DNA from: Chlamydoabsidia padenii | Taxonomy: Eukaryota > Mucoromycota > Mucoromycetes > Mucorales > Cunninghamellaceae | Reading direction: 5' to 3' | Assembly (NCBI GenBank): GCA_025330725.1 | Contig: JAIWND010000009.1 | Span: 1,036,217-1,100,216 of the forward strand | DNA: 64,000 bases | Part shown: positions 11,201 to 23,101 of the stretch, piece after piece | How positions within the stretch are numbered: the stretch's first letter is position 1 | Layout: every line of letters starts with the position of its first letter | The notes under the pieces: generated by a model | What the model was told of the DNA's origin: nothing | What the model saw: the letters and a program-made list of their open reading frames with translations, nothing else | The model's database searches: none | Translations under genes and position numbers: made by a program

Positions 11201-14200
11201 CTCAGTGCAATCCAATGGTAAACTAACAGAAAAAGAAAAGGCATCATAAACTGTTAACTAAAGGATTACTCTCATTTGATAGGCGACTTTCAAACTCTGG
11301 TCTTACAGTTTCTCCAATCATCTCAGCCTATTGTCGGAAAACTGCCCATTGATATGCTAATCGAAGGTAAATGCATCGACGAAGAAACCACTCCTGCAGT
11401 CATGACGGATATCAACAAGAAAACAATCCAGTCTTTGGAGGATATTGAAGGTTTACACAGTATGGTGGAAGAGCTCAAGGACAACTTACACGCTGCAGAG
11501 GAGGCAATGACCAAGATTCGTCGGGAAAAGAACGATTTGGCTATGAAGGTCAAGGAACGGGACAACAAGATTATCTCTATGCAACAGGAACACCAAAAAG
11601 AGCTCACCAATATTCAACAGCAGCATAATCAGCAAGGCGACCAAGATCAGCAGCAGCACCTTCCAGTATTGCCAGTGTCTCCACCTGCCGAATTGATGGC
11701 ACCACTATCATCATCATCAGCTGCTCCACCACCACCGCCTCCTCCTCCTCCTCCGCCACCACCACCACCACCACTACCACCTCTTTTGCCTTCTGTTGAT
11801 CCAATGTGTGCAAACAGGCGAAGAAAAGGTCGTAACCGAAGTGCATCAAGATCATCCAAGTACTTGCATCCTTTGGCTATGAACTTGTGCTTCCCTTCAC
11901 TCAAGTCATTGCATGAAAATAATATCACCTCACCAACCAGTCCTACCTCTGGCCTTGCAATCAGTGGAACGATACCAAAGGAACTTCTTGACGATGATGG
12001 TGGTTCGTCTTATCAACAAATGATCTATGATGAAATGTACTTACAACACATGTCAAACGTCACCATGAAGGTAATAACTATAACCATTGAACTGTTTGCT
12101 TGTACCGTTTGAATTGTACTAAACATCTTTATTCTTTCCTAGCAATTCTTTTGGTCCAAACTTCCTCAGAATAGTCTTCAAAACACCGTCTGGAAGGAAA
12201 TCTCTCCGATTGGCAACAAAGCAACACACGACATTACTTTGACGCACACAATTTCGTCGGATAATGATGGGCAAGAAGCCTGTCAATCAATGGAGGGTGT
12301 CGACCAGGATCAAGGTGATGCTCAAGTTGAACTGGATACTCTCGAATTGGAACGACTGTTCAGAAAGACTCAGGGCAGAAGACAACATATGGCAGGACAT
12401 TATGAAACATTGTCGGATACTCCAAAGCTTAGAAAACAGACTTTGATGACTCTGCTGGAATTCAATCGGGCTAATAACATTGGTGAGGATAAACAGATGG
12501 TAATAAATGATTGATGGACAACTCACTTTACTTGCTCTTTTTTTGATTATTAGGTATCATGCTTGCACGTATCAAATTGACCTACCCCGAAATCCGTGAT
12601 GCAATCTGGAACATTGACGACAATCGCCTAACAATTGACAATCTTATGGCCATCCGGCAATACATCCCGACCAAAGAAGAAATTGAAATTATTCAGGAAT
12701 ACGATGGTGATGTTGATCTATTAGGAAATGCGGAAAGATACTTTAAGGCCGTAAGTATATCATGCAATCTACTTTGGTCAACACAGACTAACAGCGACTT
12801 TTATTTTTACTCTTATTTAGATTATGTATATTCCTAGGTTGGCCGATCGTATTGGTTGTATGATCTTTAGAAGGAAATTCCACTATGAACTCCAGGAATT
12901 AGTACCAGTAAGTAGAATATTTACAAAGAAAAGTTGGGGTGATATAGTGGTAACATAATTGCCATTTCTTTTTAGGAACTTGATACATTACAATATGCCA
13001 TTGACGAACTCCGCCATAGCCACCGATTCAAAACCGTGCTCAAGACTATATTGGCGATTGGTAACTATTTGAACAGCCACACCATACGCGGGAATGCATA
13101 TGGGTTCCATCTGGATGCTTTGATGAAGGTAACTATATATAAACATGGAATGATCTCTAAGGTACTCACCTCCACCTTTTCTTTTTTTTTTTTTTTTTTC
13201 TTTTTTAGATGCGTGATACCAAAGCTGAAGGTGAAGGTGTCAGCAATTTGCCAACATTACTACATTACCTGGTTTACTTTTTATCGAAAACTGGTCAAGA
13301 TGTTGTTAACTTTAAAAAAGATGTCGCTCATTTGGAGGCTGCTGCTAAATGTAAGTGATGAATAATGATCTTTGGAAGACTGCGACTAACATGACATCTA
13401 TACTCTTTAGTGTCACCTCCTGCCATATTTGCATCTGTCAACACACTCACTGGTCATCTATCTCAAATCCGCGAAGAACTAGGCATACACCAGCGAAAAC
13501 GAACATCAATGTTACAGATTGATCGATTTGCTGAATCCATGAAGGTAAAACATGAAACTGAATCCAGGTCAAACATTAGGCCACTTACTAATTGCGTCTA
13601 TCATCTTTTTATTAGGAATTCTTGATTGAAGCTGAACCCATTGTGGAAAATGTAAAGTCCATGGCACGAAACATTGAAGATCAGTTGAAGGATTTGATCA
13701 TATACTATGGTGAAGACCCTGCTCTGGTAAAGTCGGAAGACTTTTTCTCAATCATCTACACCTTCTCTTCTTCCTTTGAGGTATGTTGACGAAATAACAA
13801 TAACAAAAAAAAATTATACCAACCTGATCATATCTTTATGACACCTAGAAAGCCAAAGTGGAAATACATGAAGCCAGGGAAAGGGCATTGCGGCGACAAA
13901 GACAACAACAGGAATTATGCAAGGTAAATTAAAAAAAGCTTATTTTTGTGTGATAGAGACAAGTCAGGAATGACCATGTAGATGACCAACCTTTACTCTT
14001 TATTGACAATTAGAAAAAGTCTATGGAATTACTAGCATCACCATCTTTGTCTACATCATCGACCATGACCTATTGCAACCACAGCCGATCGACATCTTAT
14101 GGTGACCTGACAATACCCGGAGAACGACCCTTGACACCAAACACAGTCTCGACTATCAACTCTTCCACCAGTAGCGGATTAGATAATCAAAATGAAGATG

Positions 14201-14349
14201 GGTTCGACCATGTTCTTAAAGAGTTACGTGCTGGACTGAAACGAAACGACCATTCATGGCGGGTGAAACGCACGAAAAGAAAAGGCGACTATTGTGATGA
14301 AGCAATCCAGGATTCGACACCCCCACTGGCGGCCACTGTCTTAATTTAG
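8281..14349 (+). CDS. Diaphanous-type formin (GBD-FH3-FH1-FH2-DAD)
   Basis: Eighteen exons close in frame to 1583 residues: 8281-8721, 8784-9556, 9630-9785, 9892-9967, 10118-10681, 10741-10868, 10959-11087, 11150-11217, 11283-12070, 12143-12482, 12554-12750, 12821-12907, 12976-13128, 13209-13350, 13411-13544, 13616-13780, 13849-13923, 14014-14349. It nucleates and elongates unbranched actin filaments downstream of Rho GTPases. A GTPase-binding region starts near residue 148 (LRQLPIEQQMYLLQQ), then an armadillo FH3 region, a coiled coil (about 800-880), an FH1 run of 18 or more prolines (about 926-950), an FH2 domain (about 1041-1440) with QFFWSKLP and the signature ILAIGNYLN, and a DAD-like tail, FDHVLKELRAG, with a basic cluster near 1540. 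The N terminus is Ser/Gln-rich. This is Bni1/SepA-like in architecture. An in-frame upstream ATG at 8074 lies in the pyrimidine-rich leader. Confidence 0.93.
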
Positions 14350-14616
14350 TACCTATAGTATTTACTTATTTATAGTTTACCTATCTTTATCTAATAAAAA
14401 GCTTTTATATTTATCATAATGTTTATGCTGCATGTTGTTTGGCTGTGTTGGGGAACTCGATCTCCATCTCGAAGCGGCGTTTTAAAATATGATTTGGATA
14501 AAAGTGTCAGACACCATTGATTACTTTGCCTGACAGGTGGTATCCTTCAAGATTATGGTGGGTTAAAAGCAAAGGAAAGAATCAGCTGTGGGTCTGTCCA
14601 TTTGAAGTATGTGAAA

Positions 14617-14621
<5 letters not shown>

Positions 14622-14663
<42 letters not shown>
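14622..14663 (+). repeat. Poly-T tract, 42 nt
   Basis: Uninterrupted T run upstream of the Rab gene, followed about 70 bp later by a (CT)n tract. Confidence 0.95.
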
Positions 14664-14664
<1 letters not shown>

Positions 14665-14724
14665 GATGATCCGTCTTATGCAGTGTGGGATTTAAAAATC
14701 ACCCTCAATTTTTTTTTTCTCTTT

Positions 14725-14729
<5 letters not shown>

Positions 14730-14762
<33 letters not shown>
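14730..14762 (+). repeat. (CT)n microsatellite
   Basis: About 16 CT dinucleotides in the leader region of the Rab gene; such pyrimidine tracts precede many starts here. Confidence 0.85.
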
Positions 14763-14766
<4 letters not shown>

Positions 14767-14948
14767 TTTTTGTTTTTTTGTTTTTTACTTTGTGGTACCT
14801 GCCCTTTGTACCATTTTCTTACTTTATAAGAACTTGCACTTTGGAATCCATTTAACCTATACCATTGTTTACTTGCTTCTTTTTAAATATAGTTTATACA
14901 ATCTCATCCTTTTTTATTCTACACTCGAATTGAACCAACAAACATACA

Positions 14949-15966
14949 ATGCATTCTTCTTTGGAAGCCAAAGTGGTAATTCTTGGTAGTCAAGGTAAGA
15001 AGACAAAAAGTACAACATGGGGTGGTGTTATTTGACAAGGAAAAGTATCAAACAACACAGGGGACTAACTTTTGTTGTTGTTGTTTTAGGCGTTGGCAAA
15101 ACGTCGGTTGCGGTCCGTTGTGTGGAAAGAGTATTTACACCCAACTCAACATCTACCATTGGTGCTTCCTTCATGTCGAAAAAACTGTAAGTCTAATGTC
15201 AAGATGAAAAACAAACAAACAAAGCATGTAATGTTAAACTCATATATATAGGACAGTGGAAAATTGTCGAGTGCGGCTACAAATATGGGATACTGCGGGA
15301 CAAGGTAAGGTAACAGAAATAGTATCAGGTGGGAACAGGGTTATTTGATTACTCTTTTTTTTTTTTTAATGTATATAGAACGTTTCCGAGCCATGTCGCA
15401 ACTCTATTATCGTGGTGCTCAGGCGGCTTTATTGGTTTATGATATCACGTCTCATGAAAGCTTTGTAGAATTACACTCTTGGATCGAAGGTAATCACATA
15501 AAAAGGGGGATGGGGATCAAGTATGAGTGGACAATAACTAATCTGTGTTTACTTTATTAGAACTCAAACGAAACATGAGTGACGAATTGGTGATGGTGGT
15601 GGTGGCTAACAAGTTGGATTTGAAGGCTCGTCGGGAAGTAACACTGGAACAAGCAAGGGATTATGTTACGCGTGTACTTGGACCTGATACTCTTCTTTAT
15701 GAAGCATCTGCCAAGGATGATGATGGTAAGTCAATTCAAACAATAAAAAGAAGAAGGGGAGTGGCCAACTAGACATACCTAACATTTTTATCCCTTTTTC
15801 TCTCTCTTTTGTGATGATAGGGACCATCGACGATATCTTCTTTAATCTCGCCAAGAATCTAGTCGATCGGAAACAATATCTTCCCCGTGATAGAAGACGT
15901 ACTTCTACAACCAACATAGTAGATGAACCCCCCACCAAAACAACTCCATGCTGTGGCATCTTTTAG
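14949..15966 (+). CDS. Rab family small GTPase (Rab5/22/31-like)
   Basis: Exons 14949-14994, 15090-15186, 15252-15304, 15379-15489, 15561-15725 and 15821-15966 give 205 residues. All G motifs are present: GSQGVGKTS (about 13-21), the switch I region TSTIGASF, WDTAGQERFR, NKLDL and EASAK. The TIGASF switch and the YYRGAQAALLVYDIT block resemble the endosomal Rab5/22/31 group. It therefore probably regulates early endosomal traffic, but the exact subfamily is uncertain. The C terminus, TPCCGIF, offers two adjacent cysteines for geranylgeranylation. G1 has Gln where Ras has Gly12. Confidence 0.9.
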
Positions 15967-16344
15967 ACTCACACATTCATTATACCTCATTATCCCTTGT
16001 CTTCTCACTTTTTACTTAAATGCCCCTCTCCCCTTTGATTCACTATCTCTTTTATATGATTCCACCTATTTGCTTTACCTTTTTATTTTATAGCACATTT
16101 TATCATTCAAATAAACTTTTTAGATGCTTTTGATCTTTTTGCATATATCCTCTTTGTTGGGCGGAATTTAAACGTGATCTGACAGGTACCTTGTCGTCAC
16201 AGACTGGCTGGTTCAGTAGGCGGGATTTTAAAAAATAGAACAGTGACAACAACAAATCAAGGGTGGAAATTTTTCTTGTTTTTTTTTTTTTTTTTTCCTC
16301 TCTCACTTCTTCTCACCCTTCTCCCTTACATTAACACATTTATC
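15967..16344. other. Rab-COX4 intergenic region
   Basis: It holds the Rab 3' UTR, a GGGCGGAATTTAAAC segment at 16160-16174, the COX4 promoter-like element and a T-rich leader. No gene is seen. Confidence 0.5.
16219..16233 (+). promoter_or_regulatory. Promoter-like GGCGGGATTTTAAAA element of COX4
   Basis: A strong copy of the recurrent element in sense orientation, about 112-126 bp before the COX4 start and followed by a T-rich leader. Confidence 0.55.
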
Positions 16345-17149
16345 ATGTTTGCTCTTCGTCGTGCTGCTATTCGTGCTGCTCCTATGGCTGCTCGCCCTGC
16401 TGTCAGACCTTTCTCTGTCTTTGGTGCTCGTTTGTGTAAATACTTGATATTAATAATGGATGGACAACTTGGATTGCGTTTGAATGACTGAAACAGCAAA
16501 AGAAATCAACACGACATTCAATCTTACGGGAAACATCTTGTATCGATTGTTTGTGATTATATAACACCTGCGACTTCATTCATGGCAATCCATTCGTCGA
16601 TCAATACAACCTTACAATAGAATACTAACTTTATTGTTTTTGTATGATTATTATATAGCTGGTGCGGTGTCTTCCGAAACAGCTGAAAAGAACATTGGTC
16701 CTGGTGCTTCCGCTGGTACTGTGCCCACTGATATTGAACAATCCACTGGTTTGGAACGTGAAGAATTGCTCGCCAAGTTGGAAGGTCGTGAACTCTTTGA
16801 TCTTGAACCTCTTGAAATGACTCACTTGGGTACTCCCAAGAACCCCATTGTCGTCAAGTCTCATGATGCTATTCGCTTTGTTGGTTGCACTGGTAAGTAT
16901 ATCATAACACATTCATATAAAATAGGTGGGGGGGGAAGGGATACCATTCAAGGACATACTATCTAACATATACTCTCTTTCTTTTCTTTTTTTTTTTTTT
17001 TTTCTTTTGGTTTAGGTTACCCTGCCGAATCTCACGATACTATCTGGCTCTCTTTGGACAAGTCTCATGAACATGACCGATGCCCCGAATGTGGTTCCGT
17101 GTACAAGATGGACTTTGTTGGCTCTGAAGATGATCATCACCACCATTAA
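16345..17149 (+). CDS. COX4: Cytochrome c oxidase subunit Vb (yeast Cox4)
   Basis: Exons 16345-16435, 16659-16892 and 17016-17149 give 152 residues. This nuclear-encoded, zinc-binding peripheral subunit of complex IV sits on the matrix side of the inner membrane. The N terminus is a typical Arg/Ala-rich mitochondrial presequence (FALRRAAIRAAPMAARP). The mature part has the family blocks DLEPLEMTHLGTPKNP and RFVGCTGYPAESHD, and the zinc motif RCPECGSVYKM. The tail ends in acidic and His residues (EDDHHHH). Codon choice is strongly biased, as expected for a highly expressed gene. Confidence 0.96.
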
Positions 17150-17849
17150 ATCCGATAATACATTATGAACTAGTAAAGTGGCATACTATAGATTTTAGAT
17201 TATATAGAATGTTATCTCTCTGATTCACTTTTATTCTTTTAACTTTTACACCTCTCACACACATCTTCCTCTATCTTATTCTTATTTTAAATAAAGTCTC
17301 ACTGTTTATTGTTATCTTGTCTTTGCCTATAATGATTGATGTGTTAAAATGGGATGTTGTCATGTGTTTTGGACTTCTTTACTAAACATCAATGGTACCC
17401 ATGTGCTGTATTTGGTAGGTTTACCGTAACATTAAAACTCAGCTGTCAATATCTCATAACTGAAGAGAGTAAATTTAAAGATAGTATATGAAAGATAATG
17501 AAAATAACAAGAAATGAATCCATAATTGCTTGTATAAGAGAAAAGTGTAAAAAAATGATTGTATTACCTCTTCTTGGTTTGTATGAATCGATGAGCATGA
17601 AATCGTGTTGTTCACTTATAAGGAAGAGGGTCTAATGTCACACGCATTCCCTCTTTTCAATCGCCGACAATTCTCTCTTCTCTTTCTTTTATTTCTTTGT
17701 ACCTTTTTCTCTTTTCTTTCTTTTACTTCTTTCTCCTTTTTCACCCTTTCTCCTTCCATCACTCTTATTCCCATCCCCCCCCCCTGTCCTTTTTTATCCA
17801 CTTTATATATACATATATATAGAATATATAGATTGATGCATCTTGTTTG
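17150..17849. other. Intergenic, 0.7 kb
   Basis: It holds the COX4 3' UTR with AATAAA at 17290-17295, then an AT-rich stretch and a long pyrimidine-rich leader (about 17650-17790) before the membrane-protein gene. No coding frame beyond low-complexity shadows. Confidence 0.6.
17290..17295 (+). terminator. Polyadenylation signal of COX4
   Basis: AATAAA 141 nt past the stop codon. Confidence 0.55.
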
Positions 17850-19102
17850 ATGCTAATCACATACCGGTCCTTCCTCTTTGCGATCGTCGTGATCCTCCAG
17901 CTTTCCTTTTGCCTGGGTAAGGAGAATCAATATAAACCACAATATATATCTATAACCTTCTTTCTTGTTTTTAATTTTATTTTTTATCTTTAGGTCATGG
18001 CGGTGCTCAACATACCACCACTACTACCACCACTCATTATACTCACCGGGTTCATCATACTCAACATACCAGCACTCTCTCCATTCGACCTAAACCTACC
18101 CATCATCATCACCAACACCATCAACACAATAGACATGGACGTAAAAAGACCAAGACCATTTGCACCACCAAAACGTTACATCGAAAAGAAACACCTCACA
18201 CCAGCACTCATCACCGTCCGTCGACAACTGTCCATTGCTCGACAAAGGTAGTTTGGATTCATCCTACACCAGCTCACCATCGATCCAAGCATACTGTGAA
18301 GCAACAACATCATCAGAAACAACGTGAAAAAAGCAATGGAAAACACAAGTCAACGAATCATAAAGCGGCCAAGGACGACAAACCCACCGACATTGACCAG
18401 AAGAAACACGACAAGGAAATCACCACCAGTCATACCAAACCAACAACGACAGGACACAAGTCAACACACACCAATACGCCAGCCAACAAGCATGCTGCCG
18501 GTCAAGTCAATAGCACACCAACACCAACATTAGCACCCGAACAACCTACTACATCTGATCCAACCGACGATGATTCACCCACTGACGATCCACCTCCATC
18601 ACCAATATCTGCTATTGCATCTGTCCAAGCTGCTGCTAGTCCTTCTGCGAATGGCTCAGATCCCAATGATGTTTACATTGAAACACAATCAGTCAAGAAC
18701 GATGGATCGACAAATACAAGTCTTGGTTTAGGATTAGGACTGGGTGTGGGATGTGTAGCTGCACTTGGCTTGGCAGGTCTCTTGGTACACAACCGACGAC
18801 GTAGTCAAGATCAAGATCATCTCGAAACCGAACAATCCTTCTCGTCAAACAATGAGCAGCAACCAAGATGGCGACCTCAAAGCTTTATGGGTGTGGTTGC
18901 TTCTGTAGTGGCCAAATTACCTCGATCACCTTCTCAACGTAGTCAAATGAGCACCACTAACAACACCAGTACTGGTATGGCGGTCGGATCTGGACATGGT
19001 GCAGTCGAATTGGCTCGTCATCCTTCGGATGGGTCTATGAGATCCTATAGTTCTCAACCTCCTGCCCTGGCTCCAGTCGGTCACCAACAATATCAATATT
19101 AG
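17850..19102 (+). CDS. His/Thr-rich single-pass cell-surface protein
   Basis: Two exons, 17850-17916 and 17994-19102, join to 391 residues. Exon 1 codes exactly for a signal peptide (about residues 1-22, core FLFAIVVILQLSFCLG). The ectodomain is a low-complexity, His/Thr/Lys-rich region with histidine clusters (HHHHQHHQH) and only two or so cysteines, then a Thr/Ser/Pro-rich stalk likely to be O-glycosylated. One membrane helix lies at about 240-265 (LGLGLGLGVGCVAALGLAGL), followed by Arg residues and a Ser/Gln-rich cytoplasmic tail of about 125 residues. This layout resembles fungal wall-stress sensors (Mid2/Wsc), but I see no WSC domain or other family match. Function unknown; metal binding by the histidines is a guess. 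Confidence 0.75.
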
Positions 19103-19660
19103 AACCTTGTAGTAGTAGTAGTGTAGATCTGTCTCCTTATTTGTCACTTATTACCCTCCCTTCCTCATATTAGTCTGCCCCTTTTGTAAAAGTAGCAATA
19201 AAAATAAAGACTTTGGTACTCTATCTGTCTTAACGTCTATGTCTTTTTTTTTTTTTTTTTAAATTTTAAATTTTAATTTAAAGGTGTATTCAGTAATAAC
19301 GTGCTCTATGTCTTTTAAAAGAAGTAACCGATGGAGCTCTTTACCCCTTTCCCCTTGTTATTTATAGTTCATTCATGTGGGTTGATGAAACTGAACGACT
19401 ATGTATATTTCGATCCATTACAACTTTGTTTCTCATAAAAATATGATATGATCTGTTTTATTCCCAGAAATAGTACCCGGACTCTTTCCCCTTCTTTGTC
19501 TTTGTCTCGAAGGTGTCAAATATCTATTTTTATCTCTTGAGGCTCAAAAAAAATCATCCAATCCTCTTACAAAATTCAAATGCCGCTCGTAAAAAATGAG
19601 AAAAGCCCTCTTCTCCCCTTTTCTCTCTCTCTCTTTTACTTCCCAAACCTTCCTTCTTCA
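19103..19660. other. Intergenic, 0.56 kb
   Basis: AATAAA at 19197-19202 ends the upstream gene. A T tract and AT-rich DNA follow. ATTCAAATGCCGC, an antisense-oriented variant of the promoter element, lies at about 19575-19588, before the glyoxal oxidase start. Confidence 0.5.
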
Positions 19661-20495
19661 ATGAAACCTGCACTGTTCTATAGTTTAGCCTTTCTGGCTA
19701 ATCTTTATTGTACACAAGCACAGGACTCACCTTTTGCTTGGACATCCTCACAACAAGTCATCTCACCTTTTGCTAAAGCTGGGAAAATGGAGCAAAGGGG
19801 TCGAACAGGTGTCGCAGCTATGCATGCCGTCTTGTTAAAGTAAGTATACTTTACCACTCTCTGTCTTGCTTTTACTAACCAAGCATTTATTTACTTTTAT
19901 AGTGAAAAGAAGATTCTAATCATTGATAAAGGTAATACAACACAGTTATACACAATTTTGTAAACTTGCATACTAATAACTAACATATTCCAAATTGTAT
20001 TACGACATGATAAGCGGAATGGAACGAGGCTCAGTTTGATTCAGGTCAAAGTGCCTTCTCTGTAGAATACGATTGGACAACGGACAAGTATCGACCACTA
20101 CCTTTGGAAACCAACACGTTTTGCTCAGCCGGTGGATTCTTAGGCAACGGATCGTTTATCAGTACTGGAGGTGGCGAACGAAAAGGACGAACCTGGAAAG
20201 CTGAACCTGGTTGGCAATCGATCCGACATTATACTCCATGCATGGACAACTTGTGTGAATGGGCTGAATATAAAACTGGCCAAATGACCAATAATCGATG
20301 GTACCCTACCGTGGAACAGCTGGCTGAAGGTGATATCATTATTGTTGGTGGATCGACAAAAGGTACAGCTGTCAATCGTGATGAAGTGAATGTACCGTCT
20401 TATGAATTCTGGCCTCCTCGTGCTGGGGGTGAAATCCATATGCCATTTTTAAATGACACCATGCCCTATAATTTGTAAGTACACATGTATACAAA

Positions 20496-20526
<31 letters not shown>

Positions 20527-21545
20527 GATAGTATACTCATCTTATATATATATATATATATAGGTATCCTTTTGTATTTGCATTGCCTGATGGAAACCTC
20601 TTTGTCTTTGCCAACCGACAATCCATGATCTTTGATTACAAGAACAATCGTGTAGTGAAGAAGCTACCAGATATTCCTGGCATGGTGCGATCTTATCCTT
20701 TGACAGGTGGTGCGGTGATGCTTCCTTTGGATCCAGCCAACGACTATAATGTGGAAATTCTCATCTGTGGTGGATCGGAAAACATGAAGAACAGTGCCAA
20801 GGCGGACGCTACTTGTGGAAGGATCAATCTTGGAGACGAAACCCCACAATGGGAAATGGATACCTTTGTGTACCCACGTTTGATGCCGGACGGGGTGTTT
20901 TTGGCTGATGGTACCGTACTCTGGGTGAATGGTTGTCAACGTGGCTGGGCCGGTTACAATGGACGAAATCATGATCCGACTTTTAATCCTATCATTTACG
21001 ACTCTACGAAACGACATGGTCAACGCTGGACTGATGGATTGGCAAACACGAATATTGCACGCATGTATCACTCGGTTGCTCTGACTTTACCTAATGGTCA
21101 AGTCTGGATTGCTGGATCGAATAATGTGGATCCTCCTGATATCAGTGAAGATGCAGAATACCCAACCGAATTTCGTGTGGAATACTACTCGCCTCCTTAT
21201 CTCTTCAAATCTGCTACTCGTCCTTTGGTATCTCATGTCCCTCGTGTGGTAGTTTATGATCAATCTTTTGATATCTTGGTGAATCTCGGTGGTGCCGATG
21301 CAAAGAAAGTCAAGGTCGCTTTACTTCGTCCAGGTTTCAGTACTCACTCTATGCATATGTCTCAACGCTATGTTTACCTCCGCCATGAACTGTCGGATGA
21401 TATGCAATCTATTCGAGTCCAAGCTCCTCCACGTCCTGCTGTTTTTCCTCCTGGTGCTGGCTTCTTGATCGTCCTTTATGATGGTGTTCCTTCTGAAGGT
21501 GTGGAAATTTTTGTTGAACCTGATCAGTCTACTTTGGCTATTTAG
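19661..21545 (+). CDS. Secreted glyoxal oxidase (copper radical oxidase)
   Basis: Exons 19661-19839, 19903-19931, 20015-20474 and 20564-21545 give 549 residues. Copper radical oxidases oxidise aldehydes such as glyoxal and methylglyoxal with O2, releasing H2O2 outside the cell. A signal peptide covers about residues 1-21 (cut near CTQAQ). The kelch-like propeller and C-terminal Ig-like fold are present, as are the expected metal and cofactor residues: Cys in TFCSAGG (about 104) cross-linked to a Tyr, probably RWYPT (about 166), the Tyr-His pair in ARMYHSVAL (about 390), and His in STHSMHMSQRY (about 483). The third exon is preceded by an unusual TAAG acceptor. The start was chosen at 19661 because it gives a clean signal peptide; an in-frame ATG lies at 19580. 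Confidence 0.93.
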
Positions 21546-22627
21546 ATCCTGAATCCTATACTAGTGTAGTTTCCTTTATTCATATATCTATCTCATCCTC
21601 CCCTCTCCTATTCTTTTATATAACGTAAATAAATATAAAAAATACCTTGTTTGTTACGGTTATATGTATGTACGTCTCGTTTTTGCTCATTGACATTCAT
21701 GCATGGTCATAATAATCCAGTCTGTTAAATCAAAAGTCGGAATATGAATTTAAATGCACACCTGAAGAATAAAAAAAAGTTAATTCACTGCTCTTTTACT
21801 CACTCCCTTCACCCTTTTTATTTACTTTTAATTACTTTTGTTTATATCACTAACCGATCCTTCGGCATCGATTCACCTGTGTTATTCAATATCTACATAA
21901 TGACAAATGTCCAGGTATAAAAAAAAAGAGAAAAGTGCTCCGATTCATCAACTACAAAATAGAAACTAAATCTCTATTTCTATCACTTTAGACTCTTGAT
22001 ATGAAAAGAACAACTTTCCCAGAAGGATCCATCTTACCCACCAGCATTGACTAATCCATCGATCAAAAGGACTCTTTCTTCGATAAAGGAAATCAACAGT
22101 AAATGATACAGACAATTGGAAGGATACAACATACTTACCAGCACTGACGAATGCATCAACTAGAAGGATTCTTCTTCAACAGCGATACATGCGGCTGGAA
22201 GGATATATCTCATTCACTAGGATTGGTGGATACATCGAGGAAACCAATCCTTCTTCACCAGCAAACGGTATATGTAACACTTTGGATTCACCGACAAGTC
22301 GCGCCTCGCCTTGAATGTTTTGACTGTGAACATTGTTGGCCTTGTTTCCTCAAGGTGATGGTTCCTATTGGACAAACATGGTGAAGCTAATTCTTGGTAT
22401 AGATTATCTTTATTAGAATAGCATGTATACATGTCAATAAACTACTAGTAATACTACTTTTTTTCATTTGATAAAATTCAACATTTACAAAACATATATA
22501 CAGGTATTAGACAAAAAAAAACAGATCCATTTTTATTTATTTGGTTTATGTAATCTAAACTTGGTAGGTGGTGACAAAGTAAAAAAATAAAAGTATCGGT
22601 ATAGGTGGGAAGAGTTGATCCTGTTAC
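21546..22627. other. Intergenic, 1.1 kb, with degenerate repeats
   Basis: It contains the glyoxal oxidase polyadenylation signal (21628-21633) and three diverged tandem units at 22021-22267. Frames on both strands around 22150-22430 have no family features. Confidence 0.5.
22021..22267. repeat. Three diverged tandem units beginning GGAAGGAT
   Basis: Units start near 22021 (AGAAGGATCC), 22118 (GGAAGGATAC) and 22197 (GGAAGGATAT), about 72-97 bp each. Units 1 and 2 share CTTACC, CAGCA-TGA and a TTCTTC-rich end. On the minus strand units 1 and 2 code for similar short peptides (RVLLIDGLVNAG and RILLVDAFVSAG). Origin unknown. Confidence 0.45.
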
Positions 22628-23101
22628 TTAAAGACGATCACGGGAGTAACTATGTTATGTCATAAAAAAAAAGGGGGGGGGAAGATTAGCATTTGTCAAT
22701 CGCTGTTTGTTTTGACAAGGGTCTTCTCCGATAAGAGATGTGTGTGTGTGTGTGTGTGTTTTTCGGACTTACGTCTTGGCAAACTTTTGGTTGACGGTCA
22801 TGAACTTGATTTGAGTGTCTTGGTCAATGTTTCTCCAGGGGAATGGGTTGTTGGTACGATCCCAAACAACTTCAGGACCACTATTCATGCAAAAAAAAAA
22901 GAAGGGGTAAGTTGATGGATAAAAAAAAAAAAAGTCGAATGATTTTTTTTTTCTTTATAGAAGGCCTTACCGAGCCAATCGGGTCAAATACCAACCAGCA
23001 AGACCAACAGCAGCACCCATGGTCACATAGATGGGAATAATTTCATGCTTGTACCAGATGGACCACAAGGATTTCTTAGCAGTGTTAGCAGCAGCAGACA
23101 T
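22628..23101 (-). CDS. NDUFA4/MLRQ (B12D-like) respiratory chain subunit
   Basis: Exons (minus order) 23101-22971, 22880-22773 and 22649-22628 give 86 residues. The sequence has the family layout: a short N terminus, the hydrophobic helix around IPIYVTMGAAVGLAGWYL, then RGPEVVWDRTNNPFPW and a polar tail ending YSRDRL. The MLRQ/NDUFA4 family is found as an accessory inner-membrane subunit of complex I or IV. The last exon is only 22 nt (acceptor CATAG). If it were not used, the frame would stop right after FAKT. A TG microsatellite lies in intron 2. Likely in the mitochondrial inner membrane. Confidence 0.85.
22739..22759 (+). repeat. (TG)n microsatellite in an intron
   Basis: About ten TG units inside intron 2 of the NDUFA4-like gene, 13 nt from its splice donor. 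Confidence 0.85.

Larger units (their letters stand above)
14350..14948. other. Intergenic, T- and CT-rich
   Basis: It contains the formin polyadenylation signal AATAAA (14393-14398), a GCGGCGTTTTAAAA element at 14474-14487, a 42-nt T run (14622-14663) and a CT microsatellite (about 14730-14762) that leads into the Rab transcript. No coding frame is supported. Confidence 0.6.

Noticed and set aside
11323..11928. Antisense frames with poly-Gly/poly-Val over the formin FH1 region
   Set aside because: They are the reverse of the poly-Pro and repeat codons of FH1.
14602..14829. Phe/Ser/Leu-rich plus frame
   Set aside because: Translation of the poly-T and (CT)n tracts.
17997..18251. 85-codon frame inside exon 2 of the membrane protein
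   Set aside because: Out of frame with the signal-peptide exon; the true frame reads His/Thr-rich sequence continuous with the rest of the gene.
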